From Closterium sp. Naga37s-1 (Eukaryota; Streptophyta; Zygnematophyceae; Desmidiales; Closteriaceae), in assembly GCA_947471745.1 (NCBI GenBank), contig CANJKZ010000015.1:131501-195500 (forward strand): a stretch of 64,000 nt of DNA, written 5' to 3'. The translations under genes and the position numbers were made by a program. Below are positions 22,713 to 33,387 of the stretch, piece by piece. Below the pieces are notes generated by a model. That model worked only from the letters and a program-made list of their open reading frames with translations. It ran no database searches and had not been told where the DNA came from. Each line of letters starts with the position of its first letter. Position 1 is the first letter of the stretch.

Positions 22713-23518
22713 TTGTGTGTCCCGCCAGACCCAGGCATTGCGACCAGTGAGGCTGCCGCTCTAGGTGCTAGTGCGTCTCCTGCCCCAGGTCCTGGTGAGG
22801 CAGCTGCTCTAGGTGCTGGTGTGTCTACTGCTTCAGGAGCTCGTGAGTCTGCGCCTTCAGGTAGTGCGTCTACTGAGGCACTGCACACCTTCACACTGGA
22901 CTCAGGTGCTTCCCGCTGTTTCTTTCGCGACCGCACTGCCCTAGCACAGCTCCCTAGGCCTGTTGCTGTCTCCCTGGCTGACCCCTCCGGGGGTCCGGTC
23001 CTTGCGACCTCCACCACTGCCCTCCCTTGTCCTGCTGTCCCGTCCGGCACACTGTCGGGTCTTTACCTCCCCTCGTTCTCTACGAACTTGGTGGCGGATG
23101 TTCACCAGTTCACCCCTGCCTACGAGCGTATGACACACTGCACGTGTGCCCAGACAGGTCGTCACCTGGCTACCTTCACTCGGCAGCCGGGGTCGGACTT
23201 GTACATACTGACCACTGAGTCCCCTCAGGTCGCAGCGTCTGCGTCTGCGTCAGGTCAGTTGTCCGCCCCCTGCTCGTGTCGCACCCTGTCGCACCGGACG
23301 GTCCTCTGGCACCACCGCCTTGGTCACCCTTCGATGCAGCGCCTTCGTGGCATGCACTCCCATTTCCTTGTCTCTGGTCTCCCCAGGTCACTGCCTCCCC
23401 TGCCACCGTCCCCTGCCCCTCCTTGTCTTCCCTGTGTCAAGGGGCGGCAGCGTGCCACCCCTCACTCCTCTGAGTTTCCCCCGACGGAGGCTCCTCTGCA
23501 GACCCTTCACATGGACGT
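22713..23518 (+). pseudogene. Element B protease and GAG-pre-integrase
   Basis: Protease motif HTFTLDSGASRCFFRD (about 22886). The zinc-binding pre-integrase region contains LWHHRLGHPSMQRL. The frame reaches LHMDV, which holds the first integrase Asp, and is then replaced by the telomere-type repeat. Confidence 0.88.
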
Positions 23519-23547
23519 CCTAAACCCTAAACCCTAAACCCTAAACC
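23519..23547. repeat. Interstitial telomere-type repeat (CCCTAAA)n
   Basis: Just over four uninterrupted copies of the plant-type telomere unit. By comparison with D (17762-17838), about 77 bp of integrase sequence (WGP through DDYSRYT) are missing at this point. The patch therefore replaces coding sequence rather than simply adding to it. Confidence 0.95.
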
Positions 23548-24090
23548 ACGGTCTTCCCCTTGCGCACCAAGGGAGAGGTCCCTGCTGTCTTGATCCCTTG
23601 GATCCGCGCTACCCGTCTCCAGCTGGAGAGGTGCTTTCGCACGGACCTTCCCGTCTTGCGACTGCACTCTGACAGAGGTGGTGAGTTTTCCTCCGGCCTC
23701 TTGGAGGCCTTCTGTCAGGGGGAGGGCATTGAGCAGACGTTCACGCTTCCGGCCTCTCCTCAGCAGAATGGGGCTGCTGAGCGCCGCATTGGCTTGGTCA
23801 TGGAGGTCGCTCGTACCTCCTTGGTCCATGCGGCTGCCCCCCATTTTCTGTGGCCGTTTGCGGTCCGGTACGCCACGCATCAGCTCAACCTCTGGCCCCG
23901 TGTCTCCGTTCCGGAGACCTTGCCGACACTGCATTGGACGGGAGAGGTTGGCGATGCGTCTGTGTTCCGGGTCTGGGGATCTCGTGCCTTTGTCCGCAAT
24001 ACGTCCGCGGACAAGCTTTCCTCCCGCGCCGTTCCCTGTGTCTTCCTGGGCTTTGTCCCTGACGCGCCAGGCTGGCAGTTTTACCACCTC
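23548..24090 (+). pseudogene. Element B integrase core remainder
   Basis: Resumes as TVFPLRTKGEV and holds LHSDRGGEF and QQNGAAERRIG, that is the second Asp and the Glu of the DDE set, then HFLWPFAVRYATHQLN and the FLGFVPDAPGWQFYH segment. A short deletion near 24090 removes part of the following YHPTSRRVF-like region. Confidence 0.88.
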
Positions 24091-26773
24091 GCGCCGTGTC
24101 TTCCCCTCTCAGGACGTCACGTTTGACGAGTCGGTTCCCTTTTACCGTCTCTTCCCCTACCGCACTGCCCCGCTCCCCCCTCCGCCGCTCTTCCTCACGC
24201 CAGGTGCTGCTTTGGTAGACCCCCTGCCTCCCCAGGGTCCTGCTCCCTCAGGTGTCTCCCAGGTAGACCCGGTCGAGCCTGTTGAGGTAGCTGTCGACTC
24301 TGGTCCTGCGCGAGGTACTGAGCGTGCTGGGCCTGAGCGTGCTGAGCCTGGTGGTGCTGGGTCTGGGGGTACTGAGACTGGGGGTGCTGAGCCTGGGGGT
24401 GCGGAGAGGGTACTGAGACTGGGGGTGCTGAGCGTGGGGGTGCGGAGACTGGGGGTGCTGAGCCTGGGGGTGCGGAGACTGCGGGTGCTGTGCCTGGGGT
24501 AGCTGTGTCTGGGGGTGCTCAGCCTGGAGGTCCTGAGCCTGGGGGTGCTGCACCTGGGGGCGCTCTCTCTTCCCAGCAGCTGCGTGAGTGGTACTCTCGG
24601 TACTGTCGCCACCGCTGTGGTGCTGTGGGAGCTCGAGGTGCTGCTGGAGCTAGAGCTGAGGTCGCTGAGCCTACTAGAGTTGGTGTAGCTGCTGACCCTG
24701 GGGTTGGTCCTTGAGGTGCTCATACTGGCGGTACTGGAGCTGCTGGGACTGGAGGTGCTACTGGAGCTGCTGGAGGTGCTACTGGTCCTGGGGCTGGTGG
24801 TGCTGCTGGGACTGGATCTGGAGGTGCTGACGCTTGTCCTCCTGCAGGTGCAGGAGCTGACGGTGCGGCTGGTGCGGGTGCTACTGGGGGTACTGGAGTT
24901 GGCACTGCTAGCGCTGCTGGTGGTGCTGCAGGAGTTGGAGCTGCTGCTGGGGGTTCTGGTGCTGTCTCTGCTGTATCTGGGGGCACTTCACGGCCGCGGC
25001 CGTACTTCGTTCCGCTCCTTCAGCAGGTTCTTGGTCAGCCGCCTCCTCCTTGTCCTGCTCCTTCCTTAGAGTGTCCTCCGCCTGTTCAGTCGCAGTCACA
25101 GTTACAGCCTGCCTCGCCACTCCCTCGTCCTTCTCCCTACACTGGTCCGACAGGAGGTCTTACGGAGCGTCGTGAGCCTAAGTCTCGTCCTGTGTCGCTT
25201 GAGTCTCGTTCTGCGTCGCCTGTTCGTGCTGCTCGTACTGGTCGTCGTGTCCCGCGTCAGCGTCCTCCTGCTGTCCCAGGCACTCATCAGATGACGCTTC
25301 GTCCCTCCACTGCTCCACAGCGTGTCCCTCTGCCTTCTCCTCCTGCGTCCTCCCTTCCTGCCATTGCTGACCCGGAGTCTGACTCTCTTCGTGCTGCTAG
25401 TCCTACTGTCACGCGTCTCCTGGCGACTGCTGTCACTGACCCTTCCTTTGAGTCAGCTGCTGCGTCTGCCTTAGTTGCTGAGCTTGTCGACTTTGCTGCT
25501 CACTGTCGTCTAGACTACGCTACGAGTCTTGTTGCTGAGTCTGAGTCTGTCTGTCCTCCGTCCATCGGGGGTGAGTGTGCTCTTGGCACGGACGTCCTTG
25601 AGGACAGGCAGGAGGATTTTGAGTGCTTTGCCGCTGCTGTACCTCATCTCGGTCTACGGTCTCTGCCAGGCTCCACGTGAGTGGCACGACACACTGAGGA
25701 CTACACTTGCGGCTCTTGGGTTCGCGCCTTCTACTGCTGACCCGTCGCTGTTTCTGCGCACCGACACTTCGCTGCCGCCGTTCTACATCCTCGTGTACAT
25801 CGACGACTTGGTCTTTGCCACTGCTGACACTGAGGCTCTCGCCCTGGTGAAGTCGGAGCTGCAGAAGAGACACACGTGCACAGACCTGGGTAAGCTGCGC
25901 AGCTACCTTGGCTTGCAGATCTCCCGGGACAGAGCACGCCGCACCATCACACTGACTCAGTCACACATGGTGCAGCAGGTCCTTCAGCGCTTCGGCTTCA
26001 CCTGGTCCTCGGCACAGGCCACTCCTCTGGCTACAGGTCACTCACTCTCAGCTCCACCTTCGGACGAGTCCGTAGAGCCGAGTGGTCCTTACCCAGAGCT
26101 AGTTGGCTGCCTCATGTACCTGATGACTTGCACTCGTCCTGACCTCGCGTACCCTCTTGGCCTTCTGGCTCGCTACGTGGCTCCTGGTCGGCACCGAGAG
26201 GTGCGCTGGGATGCTGCTAAGAGGGTACTCCGCTACTTGTGCAGTACATCAGGCATGGGGCTCGTGCTTAGAGGGAGGAGCTCAGTTGTCCTCACTGGGC
26301 ACTCAGACGCTTCTTGGGTTGACGACCAGGCTACTCAGCGGTCGTCACAGGGTTACACCTTCAGTCTTGGCTCTGGTTCAGTTTCTTGGCGTTCCACACG
26401 GTCGTCTTCAGTTCTCAGCTCTAGTTGTGAGGCTGAGATCTACGCCACAGCCATGGCTGCACAGGAGTTACGCTGGCTCACCTACCTGCTGACCGACTTG
26501 GGAGAGCGGCCTCGTTCTCCTCCAGTGCTGTACGTCGACAACAAGGCTGCCATTACCTTGTGTGAGGAGCACAGACTGGAGCACAGCACGAAGCACATCG
26601 CTCTGCGTTACTTCCTGGCTCGAGAGTTGTAGCAGCGCGGTCAGCTTCGTCTGCGTTACGTGGCCACTCGGGCCAACACTGCTGATATATTCACCAAGGC
26701 ACTTCAGTCTGGTGATCATCAGCGTTTCTGCACTGTGCTGGGGCTTGTGCCCACTTTTCCTCACTTACTGTAG
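24091..26773 (+). pseudogene. Element B linker, truncated RT and RNase H
   Basis: The linker (about 24120-25070) has PEPGGA-type repeats and SSQQLREWY. The RT N-terminal flank runs 25192-25650. At about 25650 it jumps from VPHL straight to GLRQAPREWHD-like sequence, so roughly 200 RT residues are deleted. The second half keeps YIDD (about 25795) and RNase H (GHSDASWVDD, CEAEIYATAMAAQELRWL, YVDNKAA). TAG at about 26630 falls within RNase H. The last frame ends with PHLL and TAG 26771-26773. Confidence 0.88.
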
Positions 26774-27001
26774 GCTTTACCTGTACTGTGATCTATATAT
26801 ACATACCTGCATGCTTGCTTTGCTAGGTGGAGATCACTGTGTTGTTTGTGCTACATATACGCCTCTGCATGTGAACTGGCCTTGTGGCCCTTTGCTTGTG
26901 CTCAGTGAGTGTGGTGACCTTGTGATCCACCCTGAGCTTGCTTTGTCTTTTTTGACTGGTCTTGTGGCCGCTTGCTCTCCCCCACTTTGCCTATGAGGGT
27001 G
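26774..27001 (+). promoter_or_regulatory. 3' non-coding block and purine tract of B
   Basis: Contains TATATATAC, GGCCTTGTGGCC, GATCCACCCTGAGC, GACTGGTCTTGTGGCC and the tract ATGAGGGTG at the LTR edge. Confidence 0.6.
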
Positions 27002-27131
27002 TGTCAAATGTTATATCTGCTACAGTTTGTTTAGGCTGTAGTGGGGTAGTCACTATGGGGTACAGTAAGTTTAGGGTTTCCTACTTGTACCCAACTCTTT
27101 CCTAGTGCAATCACTCTTGTTCATTCTGACC
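27002..27131 (+). repeat. 3' LTR of element B
   Basis: 130 bp, TGTCAAATG start; the last base is C instead of A. The duplication AATGA follows. Confidence 0.92.
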
Positions 27132-27238
27132 AATGATTGAACTAGGCAGCAGTGGGATACAAATGTGAAACCTTGAACTACTGTACCCCATAGTGCATGC
27201 CCCACTATAGCCTGGATAACAAAGTTATAATTTTGACA
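27132..27238 (-). repeat. Solo LTR, main part (split by B)
   Basis: On the minus strand it starts TGTCAAAATTATAAC and contains GGCTATAGTGGGGCATG and TGGGGTACAG, the copia LTR core of this window. No internal region of this element is seen on either side, so it is a solo LTR. Confidence 0.8.
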
Positions 27239-27318
27239 CAAAGAAGCCCCCTTGAGCGTCTGGAGAGGATGGGACGAGTGTTGCCATGGCTTTCGAGACT
27301 ACGCCAGGGCACAAGTGC
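27239..27318 (+). pseudogene. LINE fragment, first copy
   Basis: Joined to 13285 across the insertion it reads SDAFVQ then PLERLERMGRVLPWLSR, a typical post-RT segment. It ends where copia C RNase H sequence begins, at a shared GTGC. Confidence 0.65.
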
Positions 27319-27967
27319 CATGGCGGCACAGGAGCTTCTCTGGTTGACCTTCTTGCTCGCCGACCTTGATGAGTGGCCTCGCTCTGCACCGACCTTGTAC
27401 GCTGACAACAAGGCCATAATCCTCCTGTGTTGAGAGCCTCGATTGGAGAGCAGAGTGAAGCACATTGTCGTGAGGTACTTTCTCCTACGAGAGTTGCAGC
27501 GACACGGCCAGGCACGCTTGGACTTTGTGGCCTCAGAGGCCAACACTGCTGATGTCTTCACCAAGGCCTTGGCGCCTGGTGACCACCACAGGTTCTGCGT
27601 GCATCTAGGGCTTGTTGAGGTAGGCCCTCGGTTGCTGTAGTCTTGCTCTTTGCTCTGTTTGTCTTGCTTTTCTATATATCCAAATGGACTCTTGAACTGG
27701 CCTTGTCGCATCTTGTTTGTGCTCGAAATATGTGGTGACTTTGAGCGCCACCCTGAGCCTTGTTTTGTTGCTTGCTCTTGACTGGTCTTGTGACCATCTG
27801 TGTTTCTTGCTCTCTCTTGCTGTCCATCACTTAGCCTATGGGGGTGTGTCAAATAACATATATGCATGTTAGTCTACAGTGAGGCACACACTAGAGAGGA
27901 TACACAACTTTCTCGACTTTCATATTTTTACCTTGTTTCCTACTAGTCGATGCATTCTGCTAGCCCA
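27319..27967 (+). mobile_element. Truncated copia element C (RNase H end and 3' LTR)
   Basis: Only the last ~107 codons of RNase H remain (MAAQELLWLTFLLADL, YADNKAIILL, then TGA at 27431-27433, then FVASEANTADVFTKAL), ending with TAG at 27638-27640. It is closest to A. A 3' non-coding block follows, in which GGCCTTGTCGCA has lost the hairpin, then a purine tract and the LTR. No 5' part or 5' LTR is present. Confidence 0.8.
27847..27967 (+). repeat. 3' LTR of element C (right edge uncertain)
   Basis: Starts TGTCAAATAACATATATG and contains GTCTACAGTGAGGCAC. The right edge against the next repeat is not sharply defined. Confidence 0.6.
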
Positions 27968-28070
27968 CTCTTGAGACTAAGGAGCAGTGGGATACAAATG
28001 TGAAACCTTAAATTACTGTACCCCATAGTGCATGCCCAACTATAGCCTATATAACAAAGTAATTTCGACA
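27968..28070 (-). repeat. Second copy of the reverse-oriented LTR
   Basis: Closely matches 27151-27238 (GCAGTGGGATACAAATGTG, CCCCATAGTGCATGCCC) and is again followed by CAAAG and the same LINE sequence. Confidence 0.75.
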
Positions 28071-28481
28071 CAAAGGAGCCCCCTTGAGCGTCTGGAGAGG
28101 ATGGGACGAGTGTTGCCATGGCTTTCGAGAGTACGCTAGGGCACAGGTGCTCGCGTGTGGCTGACGGCGATGTCGTAAGCAGACTCCCTGTGCATTCCGG
28201 AGGTGCTGTGGCATGTAGCTTCATCTTTCCGTTGTGATCTCCCTATGCCCCAGGTAGCCCTCGCAGGTCGGTGTTCTTGCAAACACGCAATCGTCGACAT
28301 GACGGTACCTCACCACGTGGTGTGGTGTCCCCATTTCGACGTTGCCATGATCATCCATGAGAATGTGAAGTACATGCTTCGAGACTTTGCTGTGAAGGCA
28401 AGCTTCGCGGTGAAGGTGGAGTACACCACACTGATCCCGTACCTAGAAGCAGCTCGAGTGCGACGGCAGGGACTTCTGTAG
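28071..28481 (+). pseudogene. LINE fragment, second copy and C-terminal region
   Basis: Repeats the PLERLERMGRVLPWLSR segment, then TAG, then GTGARVWLTAMS, a second stop, and a Cys/His region CSCKHAIVD with HHVVWCPHFD. This looks like the C-terminal zinc region of LINE-type polyproteins (CxC then HxxxCPH). Probably part of the region between the two segments is deleted. It ends with TAG 28479-28481. Confidence 0.6.
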
Positions 28482-28859
28482 GTGGGAGGTCGGACACAGG
28501 CTGGGGGACTGTCGGGGCCTTTGAAAGGATTCAGACTTCACTTCGTAATTCATGAATGAACATGGGTACAACTACGTGGATTTATATAGGCACGATATAA
28601 GGCGGGGAACCTGAGTGTTATTAGAAGGTACCGAGGCTCTAGAACCAGCAAGAATAGAGCCTTTCCCAATCAAAAAAGATAATTCGATGAGAAATCATGC
28701 ACACGCAAGATCAAACGGGATAAAGTGCGATAGTGCTAGAAAACAATGAAATCTAGTGCACGCAATCCTACTCGGTGCTATAACCGGAAAAAGGAATAGA
28801 AAAGAAAAAGAGTAGAAAATAAATGCAGAAAACGAAAGATAAAATAATTCTAACATGAT
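28482..28859. other. AT-rich stretch, nothing assigned
   Basis: A/T content rises sharply (28540-28859) with AAAGAAAAAGAG-like runs. It could be the LTR or 3' end of minus-strand element E, but no matching second copy was found. Confidence 0.4.
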
Positions 28860-29458
28860 TTAGGACAGAACGGACGGCGTACTCTCACAGGGCGAGTCGC
28901 CGGGGCGGGACAGCCAGGTGGAGGGGTGCCACAGGGACAGCAGGGGCAGCGGGGTCGGGCAGGGGCTCGCGGCCACAAGGGACAGCAGGAGGGGCAGGTT
29001 AGTATCGGAGAGGAGAAGGGACAGCAGGGGCAGCAGCAGGAGGGCCAGCAGGGGTAGGAGGGGCAGGTTAGTAGGGGAGAGGAGAGGGGACGGCAGGGGC
29101 AGTACCAGGAGGGCCAGCAGGGGCAGGAGTGGCAGGCCAGTACGGGAGAGGAGATGGGACGGTAGGGGCAGCAACATATGGGCCAGGAGGGGCAAGAGGG
29201 GCTCCAAGCCCAAGGGGCACCTCCTTTGAGTTTGGGCTTGGGTGTGGGAAGGGGGCGAGAGGAGGTAATGGAGGACACGGCTACGGGAGGAGCAATGGGG
29301 TTATGAGGGGAGGGTTCGGAGGTGAGAGAAGATGTTTGAGTGTTGACCTGAGACACACCAGATGGGGCAGGACGCGGGTGGGGTGGGAGTACCGAAGGAG
29401 CAGGAGCATGAGGAGGAGTGGCAGTGAGGAAGAGGGGAAGGGGGGGTACCGGGGTACC

Positions 29459-30834
29459 TCAGTGGGGATTGCATGTGTAGAATGACACAGAATTGTGAAA
29501 AGTGATGTCGCGCGAGTCGAAGAACTGGTGGGTGGAAGGGTGGCAAAACATACAGTCGGGGATATCAACCGGGAAAACAGGGAACACACAGCGGAGGGTG
29601 CGAGCTGAGACTGTGTCCACGCGAGGACTGTGGACATGCGCAAGGCAGCCCCAGATACGAAACGCAGACGTGACACTAGGGGACCCAGTCCAGAGACGAA
29701 ATTGTGAAATTAGTGGGCGCCGACACGTGGCCATAGGTTCAGCTGATGCGCGGCGTAGCATAGCACAAAAGGGCCACAGAAAACAGGGTAAACAGGCATG
29801 GACATGGAGGTACGGACGATCTCCGTAACCAAGCCTATGCGGCCCCAACCCCATTCTGTTGTGGCGAGTCCGGGAGCATGAAGGACTGGGTGATGCCCTG
29901 CTCGTGATAGAACTTTGCAAGTACGCTAGAGCAAAATTCGCCTCCACAGACGGAGTGTAGACGAAGGACAAGGAGGGCGCGATGGGCACTAGTGGCCAGC
30001 AACCACAGGATTAGAGCATCAAGCACGTCGACCTTTTGCTGCAGGGGAAACACCATGGTGTAGCACGATAAGTCATCTACAACAACATGGAAGTAGCGCT
30101 CCTGGCAAGGCCAAACGATTGGGGCAGGGCCCCATATGTCCATGTGCAAATTATGAAGTGGTGCAGATGCTATGAGGGGCGGCATGCTGCCGACCCTTGA
30201 CGCATGGAGTGCACAGCGGGGCATGCGAGAGAGACAGCAAGGGGGGCGACAACGGGAGACCTGAGACAAGACGCCGCCTGGCCATGTAAAGGAGATGTGG
30301 GAGGGCAGAGTGACCTAGGCGGTGGTGCCATAGGAGTGACGGGTGGTTGAGTGACCAACACGAGCACGATGCAACAACCTGACCAGACGCAGCTACCCAC
30401 GGGGATGTAGGCTCTAGTATGACGAGACCCGACGAAGGATACCGCAAAAACGTGGCAAGACATGCCCCAGTGGTAGTGTCCGTACATGAAGCAAACCTAA
30501 AAATGAGGGGATGTGGTGACCTGTGAGAGAACCAGAAGGGACGGCCGAACACGTGACCATCGTAGAACTATAAGCGACAGCTGGCCCAGAAGTGGGATCA
30601 GCCAAAGCAATGGCGATTGGTGTTGGAAGTGGCGTGATAGTCAAGCGTGAAGGAAAGAGATACGTCAATAGTAAACACACCTGTGCTGGCAACTACAGAG
30701 GCACCTACACTAGAAACACAAGCTCCTACTCTAGAAATAGGCGAAGGTCCTAGGCTAGGTACACGCAAGCAAATGGATAAGACAACAATATAGTCAACAA
30801 CATACATGGCAACATCAGCACCATCCATGGACAT
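29459..30834 (-). pseudogene. Element E protease and integrase remnant
   Basis: The gag tail MSMDGADVAMYVVDY and a damaged protease site (LSFTLDYHAT, where Tyr-His replaces the usual Ser-Gly) lie at 30834-30598. LWHHRLGHSALPHL is at about 30330, LHMDIWGPAPIVW at about 30140, VVDDLSCYTMVF at about 30080, LHSVCGGEFCS at about 29960 (Asp to Val at the second catalytic site) and SPQQNGVG at about 29850. The FVVDI-type C-terminal segment ends near 29460. Frames change several times. Confidence 0.75.
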
Positions 30835-30889
30835 CTCAAAATATGGTAACTACGACTCAGCAGAGCAGGCTAGTGCACGGAGACCGCCT

Positions 30890-32124
30890 TAGGCCCGTGG
30901 CGCGTGCGAAAGAGGTCGTCGATACGACTAAAGCAGCGCAGCGCAGAGTGGTCAAGATGTCTGCATGTAGTGCCAGCACTAAAGCCAACTAGGATCTAAT
31001 ACTGGCATGGGCCAACGTCGCAGCCACCGCGACAAGTGCCCCAGCTCGCAGGGCCACTTTTACTGTATGGCCGACTCCCCCCAGACCACCTAGTCCCCAC
31101 TGCTACTGAGATGCCCATTGCTGGAATTGCTGATGATGCTATTGGCCCTCCTATTGCACCTGCTGTTGCTGCTATTACTGCTGTTGCTACTGCTGCCTCT
31201 GCTACTGCAGCTGTGGTTGCTATGGCTATAGCTGCTGTGGCTGTCACTGCTGCTGCTGTGTCTCAGCCACACCCCCAAGGGCCAGCACCCCCAGCCATCG
31301 CACCTATAGCATTGGCCCCACTTCCAGAGCCACCTCCTCCTTACGCACCAGTACCTCCACCACCTCCACCTCCGCCACCCTTCCCTCCTTTCTTCCTCCC
31401 TTGTGTTTCTGCTCACTAGCAGTAGAAACAACTGTAGTCTCCTCAGTAGCAGGTGACTCAACAGCAACATGAGAAGCAATGGAGGTGGAAAGCTGGGGTA
31501 CACCAGGCCCCTAAAAGAGACGGACACTACTGCGGTAGTAGTGGAGGCAACAAAGCAGAGGTTACCCTTGATCTCATTGAGAGTGATCTCAACGAATTCG
31601 ATGGTAAGCTCCGTGGGTTGCTTCTGGACAAGCTTGTCACGTGCAGAGGAGAGGCGGTCAGGAAGATGGGGGACTATGAAATAGAGGGTGGTAAACAGAG
31701 GCGGGGGGATGGCTAGCAAGCTGGGCAGTGGTACAGGCAGCACAATAGCTAGCGTTGAGTGAGAGCATGTGAGTGACTAGGTCAGGAGTAGTGGCAAATG
31801 CAGCAAGGTTGGGAAGAAGAACGGCATAAGGAGGCGTCCGAGGGACGCAAAGGAAGGAGTTGAATAACGAGAGACAATAGCATTATAGCATTCCTTCACT
31901 GGCGTAACATGGTTGAAGTGGACGCACTCAGCCTTGGAGAAGAGAATGCTGAGGGTGAGGCGAGCAGAAGTGTCGCGAGACTCCCACATGGAGTACTTCG
32001 AACAATGCGCTGAAAACCTTCCCCGGTCCGCGTTAGTGGGCTCAAGAGGCAGCGGTGTGAGACACGTAGGGGCAGGCAGATCACCGAACGTATGAGCGTA
32101 CAACGTGGCACCGTCCTGACGCAT
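30890..32124 (-). pseudogene. Element E gag remnant
   Basis: The 32124-31777 frame gives a capsid start (ADRGRFSAHCSKYSMWESRD, CYNAIVSRYSTPSFASLGRL). The 31743 frame continues with FTTLYFIVPHLPDRLSSARD and LTIEFVEITLNEI. A Gly/Trp/Ser-rich tract follows. The knuckle at about 31000-30910 is C-X13-C-X4-H-X4-C with a stop codon inside the long loop. Confidence 0.75.
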
Positions 32125-32210
32125 GCTCTAAAGGTAAAGGTTGGCGTGCAGTAGCCATGTGCTAGAATATATCGCTCAACCTTCTGCGTCAAAATGCAAA
32201 ACTGTGGCAA

Positions 32211-32991
32211 ACGCCTTCCTGCAGGAAACAGGCTAGATGCATTAGGCTAGGAACGACTGGCTAGGAACGGGTGGTGAAGAACGACTGGCTAAGAACTGCT
32301 AGCTAGGAGCGAAGGGTGAGGAATGCCAGACTAGGAATGGCTAGCTAGGAATGACCAGAAGCAGTGGGCTATGAACGTTGGCTAGGAAACGGTGAACTAG
32401 GAACGGCGGTTTAAGAACGAATGGCGCCGCCACTAGGTGTACTACTGGCGGGGGAGAGGTGGGTAATGGCAAGCACAGGCGGGTCGTGGTGCACGCTGCT
32501 GGCGGCGCGTGAGAATGGGGGTGGCTGTTTGCTGGCCAGCGGGCCGCACTGCTGGTGGGGCGCGCTGTTGGTGGGGCGTGGGCTGGCTGGCAGGGCACGC
32601 TGCAAGCGGAGCGCGCTGCTAGCGAGGCGCAGGCTGGCTGGAGGTGCGCTCTGCTAGCTGGCGGGGTGTGCGCTAGCAGGGGCGCGCATTGGCTGGCAGG
32701 ACACGTGCTAGCAGGGCATGCTGGCTGGCTGGCTGGCTGGCAGGGCACACGCTAGTGGTGTGCGCTGTTGGTACGCTCGTTTTGCTAGCGGGGCATGCGC
32801 GGGCGATGTGCGCGCTAGCGGCACACGCTGTTGATGTGCGTGTTTCGCTGGCGGGGCGTGCGTTACCGGTGTGCACTGCGGGTGCACGTGTTTTGTTGGC
32901 GGGGCGCGCTCAGCTGGCGGCGTGCGTCGCTAGCTGCGTGAGCTAGCTGGTTGGCAATTGGCTAGATGGCTGGCGGCTGGCTGGTTGGTCG
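32211..32991 (-). other. Repeat-rich leader of element E
   Basis: Degenerate GGCTAGGAACG words (32240-32410) and GCTGGCTGGCGGGG, GCGCTAGC words. No domain is seen in any frame. The leader resumes after F at 39583. Confidence 0.55.
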
Positions 32992-33124
32992 TGTCAAGAT
33001 AGCAAGCAGGAATGATTGCATTGAATGAAATGTGGGTACAAGTACTAACCCTAACTTCGGGTTGTACACCATATGAGCTACCCCACTATAGCCTACACAG
33101 AACTAGCACATAAATAGTTTGACA
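32992..33124 (-). repeat. 3' LTR of element F
   Basis: Minus-strand start TGTCAAACTATTTATGTGC, end TATCTTGACA; GGCTATAGTGGGGTAGC core. Confidence 0.92.
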
Positions 33125-33387
33125 CACCCCCATAGGCAAAGTGGGGAAGAACAAGGGGTCACAAGACCAGTCAAGAAACGTAGGGCAAGCTCGGGGTGGA
33201 TCACAACGTCACCGCACACTCGAGCACAAGCAAAGGGCCACAAGGCCAGTTCACATGCAGAGGTATATATGCAACAACAACAGTACAGTGATCACTACCT
33301 AGCAAGAGCAAGCATGCAGGCATATATATATATCACAGTACAAGCAAAGTCACTAAGTGAGCAAGTGAGACGAAACAGGCACAAGGC
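33125..33387 (-). promoter_or_regulatory. 3' non-coding block and purine tract of F
   Basis: On the minus strand it contains TATATATATATGCC, GAACTGGCCTTGTGGCCC, GATCCACCCCGAGC and TATGGGGGTG at the LTR edge. Confidence 0.6.

Larger units (their letters stand above)
13305..27131 (+). mobile_element. Ty1/copia element B, split by element D
   Basis: Both LTRs are 130 bp and differ at two positions by eye, one being the final base. The target duplication AATGA is perfect (13300-13304 and 27132-27136). PBS TGGTATTACGAGCC begins at 13435. D sits in gag and adds 7,244 bp including its duplication; without it B is about 6.6 kb. B is dead: a TAG after gag, a telomere-repeat patch in integrase and a large deletion in RT. 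Confidence 0.93.
28860..32210 (-). mobile_element. Copia element E, degraded, no RT or RNase H seen
   Basis: Read from right to left: gag, Gly/Ser-rich tract, zinc knuckle, protease, pre-integrase, integrase and a Pro-rich linker. The coding similarity stops at about 28860 in the linker. No RT or RNase H was found next to it. No LTR pair or target duplication could be defined. Its leader is split by F. Confidence 0.75.
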
